From NCBI GenBank assembly GCA_023246815.1, contig JAHFHR010000050.1:1-5751 (forward strand): a DNA stretch of 5,751 nucleotides, given 5' to 3'. The position numbers and the translations under genes were made by a program. The notes below the pieces were generated by a model. The model saw only the letters and a list, made by a program, of their open reading frames with translations. It searched no databases and was not told the DNA's origin. This document shows, one piece after another, positions 1 to 5,500 of this stretch; positions within the stretch are counted from its first letter, which is position 1, and the number at the start of each line of letters is the position of its first letter. The stretch is from a bacterium (GTDB lineage Bacteria; Patescibacteriota; Patescibacteriia; Buchananbacterales; UBA6539).

Positions 1-133
1 TGTCCTTTACTAAAATCGCCCCGGCGTAGAGGCGATCACAGGTGCTGCGGGAGGCAATAAGTTTAGTGATGGCCATGAAGTAGTCATCCCAGGTTGGGCG
101 GTAGTGCGCTCGTTCTTCAGCCATAGTAGCCAT
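1..133 (-). CDS. comEB: dCMP deaminase (ComEB-like), N-terminal fragment, runs off left edge
   Basis: Reading the minus strand from the ATG at 133 gives 44 residues, open to the window edge. The segment WDDYFMAITKLIASRSTC, then DR and AGAILVKD, matches the N-terminus of cytidine/deoxycytidylate deaminase family proteins, where W-D-x-Y-F-M, R-S-T-C and G-A-x-x-V-K-D are conserved. The family converts dCMP to dUMP for dTMP synthesis in the cytoplasm. The zinc-binding HxE and PCxxC motifs would lie beyond the left edge, so activity cannot be judged. A second in-frame ATG at 124 is an alternative start and gives 41 residues in the window. Neither start has a Shine-Dalgarno sequence. A promoter just upstream (158-186) and a strong terminator between this gene and rplA indicate a separate transcription unit. 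The family call is fairly sure. The exact symbol is less so, because ComEB and other dCMP deaminases look alike here. Confidence 0.78.
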   Translation of the reverse strand, partial: MATMAEERAHYRPTWDDYFMAITKLIASRSTCDRLYAGAILVKD

Positions 134-157
134 AGTATAGAGGTTAATAACCCATTT

Positions 158-186
158 ATTTTATCAGCAACAGGCTGCTTTGGCAA
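158..186 (-). promoter_or_regulatory. Sigma70-type promoter of the dCMP deaminase gene
   Basis: On the minus strand TTGCCA (186-181) is followed by exactly 17 nt and then TAAAAT (163-158). Each hexamer differs from consensus at one or two positions. Transcription would start near 151, leaving an 18-nt leader before the ATG at 133. It sits just after the rplA terminator, as expected for an independent gene. Confidence 0.65.
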
Positions 187-195
187 ATATCACAG

Positions 196-235
196 TACTA
201 AAAAATCCCCTACGGTAGTAGGGGATTTTTTAGTA
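196..235. terminator. Strong intrinsic terminator after rplA, symmetric in sequence
   Basis: Arms 196-213 and 218-235 are perfect 18-bp inverted repeats around a 4-base loop (GGTA on the plus strand). The core CCCCTAC/GTAGGGG is flanked by A6 on the left and T6 on the right. Either strand therefore gives a GC-rich hairpin followed by a U-run. It begins six bases after the rplA stop codon, so its main job is to end the secE-rplA operon transcript. In the other direction it would stop antisense transcription into rplA. Confidence 0.9.
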
Positions 236-240
236 GAGAG

Positions 241-936
241 TTAGTTTTCAACTTTGATACCAGGTCCCATAGAACTGGAGATGCTGATACTTTTGATAAA
301 TGTTCCTTTAGACGATGCTGGCTTTACCTTTTTCAGTGCATCCATGAAGGCATCATAGTTTTCTTTAAGCTGCGCTTCGTTAAAGCTGGTTTTGCCCACG
401 GCTTGGTGGACATTTGCGGTATCATCACTTTTGAAGTTGATTTTACCTTTTTTTAATTCGCCAACCGTCTTTTTTAAGTTTTGAGTGATCGTTTCATTTT
501 TTGGTGATGGCATCAGGCCGCGCGGTCCGAGTACTTTGGCAACCACCGCCAGTTTAGGCATCATGTCTGGTGTGGCGATAGCAATGTCAAAATCCAATTT
601 TCCTGTTTTTTTAATTTCTTCAATCAGATTTTCACCGCCGACAATGTCAGCACCGGCTTCTTTGGCTTCAGCTTGTTTGTCAGGTCCAACAAAGGCAATA
701 ATACGTTTTGTTTTTCCAGTACCGTGTGGCAACACGACGGTACCACGAATTTGCTGATCGCTTTTACTGGGATCAATGCCTAACCGGACGTGTACTTCAA
801 GCGAACCGTCAAATTTAGTGTTGCCGGTTTCTCTGGCCAAGGCAAGAGCATCGGCAATTGAGTAGGTCTTTGTCCGGTCAACTTTTTGTAATGCTTCCGT
901 GTATCGCTTTGAGCGTTTCTTTACTTTCTTCTTCAT
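241..936 (-). CDS. rplA: 50S ribosomal protein L1
   Basis: L1 binds 23S rRNA helices 76-78 and forms the mobile L1 stalk that helps release tRNA from the E site. In many bacteria it also represses its own operon. The 231-residue product has the usual length. The L1 signature is clear at residues 136-150 (LGPRGLMPSPKNETI). Other family segments are RGTVVLPHGTGK (64-75), KINFKSDDTANVHQAVGK (165-182) and the C-terminal SSMGPGIKV (221-229). I chose the ATG at 936 because AAAGGA (948-943) lies six bases upstream and MKKK is a typical L1 start. An in-frame ATG at 957 would add MTAKGST but has only a distant purine run. In the signature, the family's usual G-T after P-K is E-T here, a mild change. 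It is the last gene of the operon, and a terminator follows at once. Confidence 0.96.
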   Translation of the reverse strand: MKKKVKKRSKRYTEALQKVDRTKTYSIADALALARETGNTKFDGSLEVHVRLGIDPSKSDQQIRGTVVLPHGTGKTKRIIAFVGPDKQAEAKEAGADIVGGENLIEEIKKTGKLDFDIAIATPDMMPKLAVVAKVLGPRGLMPSPKNETITQNLKKTVGELKKGKINFKSDDTANVHQAVGKTSFNEAQLKENYDAFMDALKKVKPASSKGTFIKSISISSSMGPGIKVEN

Positions 937-942
937 AGTAGA

Positions 943-948
943 TCCTTT
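943..948 (-). promoter_or_regulatory. Shine-Dalgarno site of rplA, decides the start
   Basis: The minus strand reads AAAGGA, then TCTACT, then ATG at 936. This is the only well-placed Shine-Dalgarno sequence upstream of any start in the window. It favours the ATG at 936 over the one at 957. The gene's own protein, L1, is a known translational autoregulator elsewhere, so a dedicated ribosome site here fits independent control of rplA translation; that last point is inference. Confidence 0.7.
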
Positions 949-958
949 CGCGGTCATT

Positions 959-972
959 GAGTGGTTACACTC
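959..972 (-). repeat. Small hairpin in the rplA leader
   Basis: GAGTG (plus 959-963) and CACTC (968-972) form a perfect 5-bp stem with a 4-base loop. In the mRNA it sits just before the unused ATG at 957 and about 22 bases before the real start. It could help hide the upstream ATG or be part of an L1-responsive site, but no L1-binding consensus is recognisable and a stem this short can occur by chance. Confidence 0.3.
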
Positions 973-997
973 TCCCGCAAAAAATTAGTAAGTTATC

Positions 998-1942
998 TTA
1001 TCGTTTGGTAGGTACCAGCACCGGCTCAACTGATCCGGGGAACTGCCCGGTGATTTTATACTCAAAACAATTACGGCCGATGTCATACTTGAGCTGCCCA
1101 GGGTAGGTATTTTTGGTGTCACTGGTATTGGCAGTCTCAAAGTTGGCGCACAGTTCAAATGATTCTGCCCCCGCCAGAATGTACTCATACGGTTCATTAG
1201 TCTGCGGGTCAGTAGTGGTGACAAAAAATTGTGAGTTTTCAAGTACGTCCAGTGTTTCAGGTAGCGCTTGATTTTGCGTGTAGTAATTGTTAATTGCGTA
1301 ACTTAACTCTTGTAAATTATTGATGCGCGTTTGGTCATAGGCTTTGGCTCGGGCTGTTACCGGAGAATCAACCAGGAAAAACGCGCCGACAAATGAGGCG
1401 ACGATAACCACGAGTGATACAATCCCGAATGCCTTGGCGGTTGGCGTACCCACCAGTGCCTTGTCTGATTTTAATTCAAGTGCATAGTAGATGAACACCC
1501 AGCCGACAATGGTTAAGATAGTCAAACTTTTGAGTAAGAATCGGGCCGTGAAATCACCATCAAGCATTCGGAAGACAGTGGTAATTAAATCAGTGATGCC
1601 AATGGCAATCGCAATAAATAGAATAACATAGGTAATCCACACTTTTACTCGGTTGTGCGCTTCAAGTACTCCTTGCGTCAGTGCTTTTCTCACTAAGATG
1701 CTGAAAAGATAAAACAGGGGAGTAGCCACAATCAGCGCGGCAATAGCCAATTTTACGGTTGTTTGGCTGAACGGCTGATAAACCGTACCTGCCACTTCAA
1801 GTGGGAGGATACTATTGATGAATTGAAACCACAGCGTACCGACACTCGTCGCTACGATATTGAGCGTGAAGAATAGCGTCAGGTACCAAAACAGTGCTTT
1901 GGCACCCTGAACTTTTTTTTGAGGCATGGTTTGTGTATCCAT
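998..1942 (-). CDS. DUF5671-type membrane protein with pilin-like C-terminal domain
   Basis: The 314-residue product has about five hydrophobic helices (roughly 15-45, 61-84, 101-125, 134-154 and 172-192) followed by a soluble tail of 120 residues. The N-terminal half (FWYLTLFFTLNIVATSVGTL, then WFQFIN) resembles the DUF5671 family, common in Patescibacteria and of unknown function. The tail (YDQTRINNLQELSYAINNYY, then LPETL, DPQTNEPYEY and FELCANFE) resembles the head of type IV pilins and type II secretion pseudopilins. It carries two cysteines, C265 and C292, that could pair outside the cell. With a cytoplasmic N-terminus, five spans would place the tail outside. The gene lies 21 nt after the rplK stop and 61 nt before the rplA start, so it is cotranscribed with both. 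No Shine-Dalgarno sequence precedes the ATG at 1942; a second in-frame ATG is at 1927. The domain reading comes from pattern recognition only, and the function is unknown. Confidence 0.8.
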   Translation of the reverse strand: MDTQTMPQKKVQGAKALFWYLTLFFTLNIVATSVGTLWFQFINSILPLEVAGTVYQPFSQTTVKLAIAALIVATPLFYLFSILVRKALTQGVLEAHNRVKVWITYVILFIAIAIGITDLITTVFRMLDGDFTARFLLKSLTILTIVGWVFIYYALELKSDKALVGTPTAKAFGIVSLVVIVASFVGAFFLVDSPVTARAKAYDQTRINNLQELSYAINNYYTQNQALPETLDVLENSQFFVTTTDPQTNEPYEYILAGAESFELCANFETANTSDTKNTYPGQLKYDIGRNCFEYKITGQFPGSVEPVLVPTKR

Positions 1943-1963
1943 ATGTTTTGTTATTATTTTATG

Positions 1964-2389
1964 TTAATCAACAACTTCAACGCCCATTTGACGTGCGGTA
2001 CCGGCAATAGTTTTCATCGCCGCATCAATGTCGTGGGCATTTAAGTCAGGCATTTTTTTCTCGGCGACTTCTCGGAGTTGCGCCTTGGTGATTTTACCAA
2101 CTTTTTTCTTGAGCGTTTCGCCGGACCCCTTTTGAATATTAATTGCTTTCTTAATCAATTCAGACGCCGGTGCCACTTTTGTAATAAAGGTATAGGTGCG
2201 ATCTTCAAATACCGTAATTTCCACCGGTGTTAATTCACCCTGTCTATTTTTAGTAGCTTCATTGAACTTCTGGCAGAATTCAGCAATATTTAAACCATGC
2301 TGACCAAGTGCCGGCCCGACTTTGCCGCCGGGACTCGCTTGTCCGCCGATGATGACCAATTTAAGGACTGTTTTTACTTTTTTAGCCAT
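1964..2389 (-). CDS. rplK: 50S ribosomal protein L11
   Basis: L11 binds the GTPase-associated centre of 23S rRNA at the base of the L7/L12 stalk. It takes part in elongation-factor turnover and in activation of stringent-response RelA. The 141 residues match the usual length. The N-terminal domain has VGPALGQHGLNIAEFCQKFN (24-43). The RNA-binding C-terminal domain has KGSGETLKKKVGKIT (87-101) and ends in IAGTARQMGVEVVD. Aligned by eye with E. coli L11, residues 20-26 read PGGKVGP where E. coli has PSPPVGP, so two prolines of the segment targeted by thiostrepton are replaced by G22 and K23. The ATG at 2389 lies 12 nt after the nusG stop and has no Shine-Dalgarno sequence, which suggests coupling to nusG translation. 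Confidence 0.97.
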   Translation of the reverse strand: MAKKVKTVLKLVIIGGQASPGGKVGPALGQHGLNIAEFCQKFNEATKNRQGELTPVEITVFEDRTYTFITKVAPASELIKKAINIQKGSGETLKKKVGKITKAQLREVAEKKMPDLNAHDIDAAMKTIAGTARQMGVEVVD

Positions 2390-2401
2390 AGCGTATTGTA
2401 G

Positions 2402-2947
2402 TTACAACTTTTTAATTTGTAGAAAATCAAGTTCCACTGGAGTTTCTCGACCGAACATGGAAACCAATATTTTTACTTTGCCACGGTCTTCATCAACTTT
2501 ATCAACCTTACCTTCGTAGTTTTTGAACGGACCATCAACGATGCGCACCGGTGCGCCGATGGTGACATCAATAGTGAAGGTTGGTTCGTCAACTCCCATG
2601 CGGCGTTGCAGCTCTTTGATTTCTTTTTCTGAAACAGGGGTTGGGGTGGTGCCGGAACCGATAAAGCCGGTGACGTTTGGCGTGTTACGCACTACGTACC
2701 AAGAGCTATCATCAACCAACATTTCTACCAGCACATAGCCCGGGAAGATTTTTTCAGTGATCGTTTTTCGTTTACCATTTTTGATTTTAATTTTTTTTTC
2801 GGTCGGAATCAATACGTTGAAGATTTTATCTTCCATGTCCATTGATTCAATACGTTGTTCAAGGTTACGTTTGACGTTCTCTTCATACCCGGAGTAGGTG
2901 TGAATGACGTACCAACGTCGGCCTTGTTGTAGTGTTTGTTTTGGCAT
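2402..2947 (-). CDS. nusG: Transcription termination/antitermination factor NusG
   Basis: NusG binds RNA polymerase through its NGN domain. Its KOW domain contacts Rho or ribosomal protein uS10, linking transcription to translation. The 181-residue product has the standard two-domain form. The NGN domain spans about 11-120, with RRWYVIHTYSGYEENVKRNL (10-29) and the hallmark FPGYVLVEM (68-76). The KOW domain spans about 131-178, with VRIVDGPFKNYEGKV (134-148) and the conserved G-P-F. The ATG at 2947 follows the secE stop after only three bases (CCT) and has no Shine-Dalgarno sequence, so its translation is probably coupled to secE. secE-nusG-rplK is the standard bacterial order. Confidence 0.97.
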   Translation of the reverse strand: MPKQTLQQGRRWYVIHTYSGYEENVKRNLEQRIESMDMEDKIFNVLIPTEKKIKIKNGKRKTITEKIFPGYVLVEMLVDDSSWYVVRNTPNVTGFIGSGTTPTPVSEKEIKELQRRMGVDEPTFTIDVTIGAPVRIVDGPFKNYEGKVDKVDEDRGKVKILVSMFGRETPVELDFLQIKKL

Positions 2948-2950
2948 AGG

Positions 2951-3136
2951 TTAGGCAAAAATAACTTGGAGTAGTAGATTAAGAATGTAGTCAACGCCAC
3001 CCAGAAAAATAGCGGTAGCCAGTGACAACAGAATGACAAACATCGTGTGCTGAATCACCTCTTTTTGGGAGGGCCAAACCACTTTTTTGAGCTCTTCACG
3101 AGATGTTTTAATATAACTGGTAACTTTAGCGATCAT
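2951..3136 (-). CDS. secE: Preprotein translocase subunit SecE
   Basis: SecE clamps the SecY channel in the cytoplasmic membrane and is essential for Sec-dependent export. The product is a minimal 61-residue form. It has an amphipathic cytoplasmic helix with the family motif EELKKVVWPSQKEVIQHT (14-31), followed by one membrane helix (about 31-58). This is the single-span type found in most bacteria; E. coli SecE has two extra spans. It is the first gene of the operon, about 60 nt after the predicted transcription start. No Shine-Dalgarno sequence precedes the ATG at 3136 (ACTCCT lies directly before it). The rpmG and tRNA-Trp genes that often sit just upstream of secE are absent from the gap to gyrB. 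Confidence 0.96.
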   Translation of the reverse strand: MIAKVTSYIKTSREELKKVVWPSQKEVIQHTMFVILLSLATAIFLGGVDYILNLLLQVIFA

Positions 3137-3156
3137 AGGAGTATTTGGTGGATTTT

Positions 3157-3174
3157 AAAAAGGCCTTTCGGGCC
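3157..3174 (-). terminator. Terminator-like hairpin in the secE leader (possible attenuator)
   Basis: In the predicted leader mRNA, GGCC (3174-3171), loop CGAAA and GGCC (3165-3162) are followed by five U (3161-3157). This has the form of a short intrinsic terminator, starting about 22 nt after the predicted start of transcription and ending about 20 nt before secE. The stem is only 4 bp, so full termination is unlikely. Partial attenuation or a pause is plausible but unproven. Confidence 0.4.
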
Positions 3175-3196
3175 GTTATGAGTATTACTCTTTATT

Positions 3197-3210
3197 GTTA
3201 CTATAGTAAC
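3197..3210. repeat. Perfect 14-bp palindrome over the secE -10 box
   Basis: GTTACTATAGTAAC is its own reverse complement. It contains the operon's -10 box (TACTAT on the minus strand, 3208-3203) and an equivalent TACTAT on the plus strand (3199-3204). It may be an operator for a dimeric regulator, or it may simply make the promoter symmetric. A second dyad, GAGTA-T-TACTC at 3180-3190, lies just downstream of the predicted start. Confidence 0.6.
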
Positions 3211-3231
3211 AGATGTGTTGGTGTTCGTCAA
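3203..3231 (-). promoter_or_regulatory. Main promoter of the secE-nusG-rplK-DUF5671-rplA operon
   Basis: On the minus strand TTGACG (3231-3226) is followed by exactly 17 nt and TACTAT (3208-3203). The -35 box has five of six consensus bases and the -10 box is close to consensus. Transcription would start near 3196 and give a 60-nt leader. No other promoter of this quality was noticed within the operon. Confidence 0.8.
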
Positions 3232-3240
3232 GGGGGGGGG
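3232..3240. repeat. G9/C9 homopolymer abutting the operon -35 box
   Basis: Nine consecutive G on the plus strand (C on the minus strand) lie directly upstream of the TTGACG -35 element. Tracts of this kind can change length by slippage and are also prone to sequencing or assembly error. A length change would alter upstream promoter context but not the -35/-10 spacing, and it is outside any reading frame. Confidence 0.85.
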
Positions 3241-3255
3241 TAGTCTTTGCAATTC

Positions 3256-3283
3256 AAAGCGGTCGCCTCAGGACGACCGCTTT
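3256..3283 (+). terminator. Intrinsic terminator in the gyrB-secE gap, U-tract on the plus strand
   Basis: AAAGCGGTCG (3256-3265) and CGACCGCTTT (3274-3283) form a perfect 10-bp stem with an 8-base loop. On the plus strand the arm runs into TTTTT (3281-3285) and CTTATTG, a good terminator tail. On the minus strand, the direction of gyrB, the stem is followed by TTTGAATTG, a poor tail. Termination of gyrB here is therefore likely to be partial. A weaker alternative stem, CTTTG (3245-3249) with CAAAG (3255-3259), overlaps its left arm. Confidence 0.75.
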
Positions 3284-3302
3284 TTCTTATTGTAGAGTTT
3301 TT

Positions 3303-5360
3303 TTAAATATCCAAATTTTTCACGTTTTTGGCGTGCGCATGAATAAACTGTTTGCGCGGAGCGACTTCCGAACCCATCAAAATATCAAAAATCTCATCAG
3401 CCTTCGCAGCATCATCAATCGTGACTTGTTTCATAATACGAGTTGCCGGATCCATGGTAGTTTCCCACAGCTGCTCAGGATTCATTTCGCCAAGACCTTT
3501 GTAACGTTGAATAGTCAACTTCGGAACCTTATCAGTTTTTTCTTCCTTCTCTTTAGCTGGAGTAGGGACAACGCCGGCTGTTTCTTGATTTTCCGCTTCA
3601 GCTTCTTCAGCCGCGGTGGTGATGGCCTCATCACTGATGTTGTGCTTTTGTTTGTAGGTGGTCAGCTCTTCATCGCCGTAGAGCCAGGTAACCTCTTTAC
3701 CTCGTTTGGCGCTGTAGAGCGGTGGTTTAGCAATATACAAATGACCTTGTCTGATGAGCTCAGGCAAGTAGCGGTAAAATAATGTTAGCAGTAGTGTTCT
3801 AATATGCGCGCCGTCAACATCGGCATCAGTCATGATAACCACTCGGTGATATCGTAGTCGCTCAATTTCAAATTGTTCGCCAATGTTGGTGCCCAGAGCG
3901 ATAATCAGGGATTTAATTTCAGTATTGGCCAGCAGCTTATCAAGCCGCGCCTTTTCCACGTTCAGGATTTTTCCACGCAATGGTAAGATCGCTTGAAATT
4001 CTCGGTTGCGGCCTTGTTTGGCTGAGCCACCAGCAGAGTCACCCTCAACCAAAAATAGTTCTGATTGAGTTGCGTCTCTGCTTGAACAGTCTGCCAGTTT
4101 TCCAGGGAGGGTAAGCCCTTCCAACGCACCTTTGCGCAGTACCGTTTCCCGGGCAGCGCGAGCAGCAACACGGGCACGCTGAGCCAAAAGACATTTACCG
4201 ACAATCGCTTCAGCGTCACGGGGGTGTTCTTCAAGCCATGTTGATAAGGCGTTTGAGACAATGCCGTCAACAATTGGTTTCACTTCGGCATTGCCGAGCT
4301 TGGCTTTAGTTTGACCTTCAAACTGTGGGTCTTTGATTTTAATGGATACCACCGCAGTCAAACCTTCACGCACGTCTTCGCCGGTGAGGTTGTCTTCTTT
4401 TTCTTTAAGAATGTTTTGTTTACGGGCGTAGTTGTTTAAACTGCGGGTGAGTGCCGTACGAAAACCGGCAATGTGCACCCCACCTTCAGGATTGAAAATG
4501 TTATTAGCAAATCCGAAGAGGTTTTCATTGTATTCATCGGTATACTGGATAGCCACCTCAACTTTGGTTTCATCCTCTTCTTTTTCAACATAGAATACAT
4601 TTTCATGTTTTGGCTCAGTGCGGTGGTTTAAATGTCTGACGTATGACGCGATGCCACCTTCAAAGTAGAACGTGTAGGGGAGCGTGTCTTTGTTTCGTCG
4701 TTGGTCAACAACCGTAATTTTAATGCCTTTGGTGAGGTATGCTTGTTGCCGGAAGTGGTCAAGAATAGTATCCAGATTAAATTCAAGCACGGTAAAAATT
4801 TCGGCGTCAGGTTTAAAGGTGATGGTCGTGCCGGTACCACTAGCTTTACCCACTGGTTTGACTTGGGCTTTTGGTTTACCCCGAACGTACTCCTGCACCC
4901 ATGTTTTACCTTCCCGTCTGACTTCGGCTTTTGCATACTCAGACAGGGCATTGACCACTGATACGCCTACACCATGCAGACCGCCGGATACTTTGTAGCC
5001 ACCGTCGCCGAATTTTCCGCCGGCGTGCAATTTGGTCATGACCAGTTCAAGGGCGGATTTTTTGGCTTGTTTGTGAGTATCAACCGGAATTCCTCGGCCG
5101 TTATCAGTAACCGAAACCATGCCGTCGTGATGCAGAATAACGGTGATGGTGTCGCAGTAGCCGGCCATAGCTTCGTCAATGGAGTTATCAACGACTTCCC
5201 ACACCAAGTGATGCAACCCTTCAGAAGCGGTATTACCAATATACATGCCCGGCCGTTTACGGACCGGCTCCAAGCCTTCCAGAACCGTGATTTGTTGAGA
5301 AGTATAGGATCCGCTATCGGCTGGCTTTTTGTCCAGTTTTTTCGTGATTTCTTTTGCCAT
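3303..5360 (-). CDS. gyrB: DNA gyrase subunit B
   Basis: GyrB is the ATPase and TOPRIM subunit that, with GyrA, introduces negative supercoils into DNA. The 685-residue product has a GHKL ATPase domain: catalytic E55 and N59 in EVVDN, D86 in TDNGRGIP, and lid GGLHGVG at 125-131. The transducer domain carries QTK at 350-352, with ATP-contacting K352. The TOPRIM domain has E439 in EGDSAGGSA and the D512/D514/D516 cluster in TDADVDG. The C-terminal tail has QRYKGLGEMN (618-627) and ends in NLDI. PLRGKILNVEKAR and the tail favour GyrB over ParE. An acidic, low-complexity stretch (about 574-614, rich in E, A and K) lies where E. coli GyrB has its large insertion. I chose the ATG at 5360. A TTG at 5390 is also in frame, but it lies about nine bases from the predicted transcription start. 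No Shine-Dalgarno sequence is present. All catalytic residues are intact. Confidence 0.97.
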   Translation of the reverse strand: MAKEITKKLDKKPADSGSYTSQQITVLEGLEPVRKRPGMYIGNTASEGLHHLVWEVVDNSIDEAMAGYCDTITVILHHDGMVSVTDNGRGIPVDTHKQAKKSALELVMTKLHAGGKFGDGGYKVSGGLHGVGVSVVNALSEYAKAEVRREGKTWVQEYVRGKPKAQVKPVGKASGTGTTITFKPDAEIFTVLEFNLDTILDHFRQQAYLTKGIKITVVDQRRNKDTLPYTFYFEGGIASYVRHLNHRTEPKHENVFYVEKEEDETKVEVAIQYTDEYNENLFGFANNIFNPEGGVHIAGFRTALTRSLNNYARKQNILKEKEDNLTGEDVREGLTAVVSIKIKDPQFEGQTKAKLGNAEVKPIVDGIVSNALSTWLEEHPRDAEAIVGKCLLAQRARVAARAARETVLRKGALEGLTLPGKLADCSSRDATQSELFLVEGDSAGGSAKQGRNREFQAILPLRGKILNVEKARLDKLLANTEIKSLIIALGTNIGEQFEIERLRYHRVVIMTDADVDGAHIRTLLLTLFYRYLPELIRQGHLYIAKPPLYSAKRGKEVTWLYGDEELTTYKQKHNISDEAITTAAEEAEAENQETAGVVPTPAKEKEEKTDKVPKLTIQRYKGLGEMNPEQLWETTMDPATRIMKQVTIDDAAKADEIFDILMGSEVAPRKQFIHAHAKNVKNLDI

Positions 5361-5405
5361 AGGTAAAATAAAAAAATGTTTTTGTTTCAATACAATCTTG
5401 GTTTT

Positions 5406-5434
5406 ATTCTAGCATTTTTTTGTTTAACTTTCAA
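5406..5434 (-). promoter_or_regulatory. gyrB promoter with extended -10
   Basis: On the minus strand TTGAAA (5434-5429), 17 nt, then TAGAAT (5411-5406) are preceded by TG one base before the -10 box, the extended -10 motif. The start would be near 5399, giving an A/T-rich leader of about 39 nt without a Shine-Dalgarno sequence. The -35 box lies about 22 bp from that of the divergent plus-strand promoter. Confidence 0.75.
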
Positions 5435-5455
5435 GTACATTTTTACTTACCAACG

Positions 5456-5485
5456 CTTACAAAAGTATTAATTTTCTGGTATAAT
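5456..5485 (+). promoter_or_regulatory. Extended -10 promoter of the plus-strand membrane-protein gene
   Basis: TGGTATAAT (5477-5485) is a consensus extended -10 element. A weak -35, CTTACA (5456-5461), is 18 nt upstream. Transcription would start near 5492, only about nine bases before the ATG at 5501. The mRNA is therefore almost leaderless and has no room for a Shine-Dalgarno site. Confidence 0.75.
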
Positions 5486-5500
5486 TAAAACATCATTTCT

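Noticed and set aside
196..235. Inverted repeat as a mobile-element end or CRISPR repeat
   Set aside because: It is a single copy with a GC core, 4-base loop and flanking A/T runs just after a stop codon, which is a terminator.
937..957. Upstream in-frame ATG adding MTAKGST to L1
   Set aside because: The ATG at 936 has AAAGGA six bases upstream and gives the normal L1 N-terminus; the purine run before 957 is too far away.
3137..3302. tRNA-Trp or rpmG gene between gyrB and secE, as in many bacteria
   Set aside because: The gap holds only promoter, palindrome, homopolymer and hairpin elements; no cloverleaf or L33-like frame can be read.
3213..3782. Long plus-strand open frame (189 codons) starting in the gyrB-secE gap
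   Set aside because: It runs mostly antisense through the conserved 3' end of gyrB, is rich in F, S and R without family motifs, and would have to cross the terminator at 3256-3283.
4684..5366. Plus-strand open frames opposite the gyrB ATPase region
   Set aside because: They mirror the strongly conserved GHKL-coding strand and have no start signals or recognisable protein features.
5361..5390. TTG at 5390 as the gyrB start, adding ten residues
   Set aside because: It lies about nine bases from the predicted transcription start, has no ribosome site, and adds residues without family resemblance. The ATG at 5360 gives the typical MAKE start.
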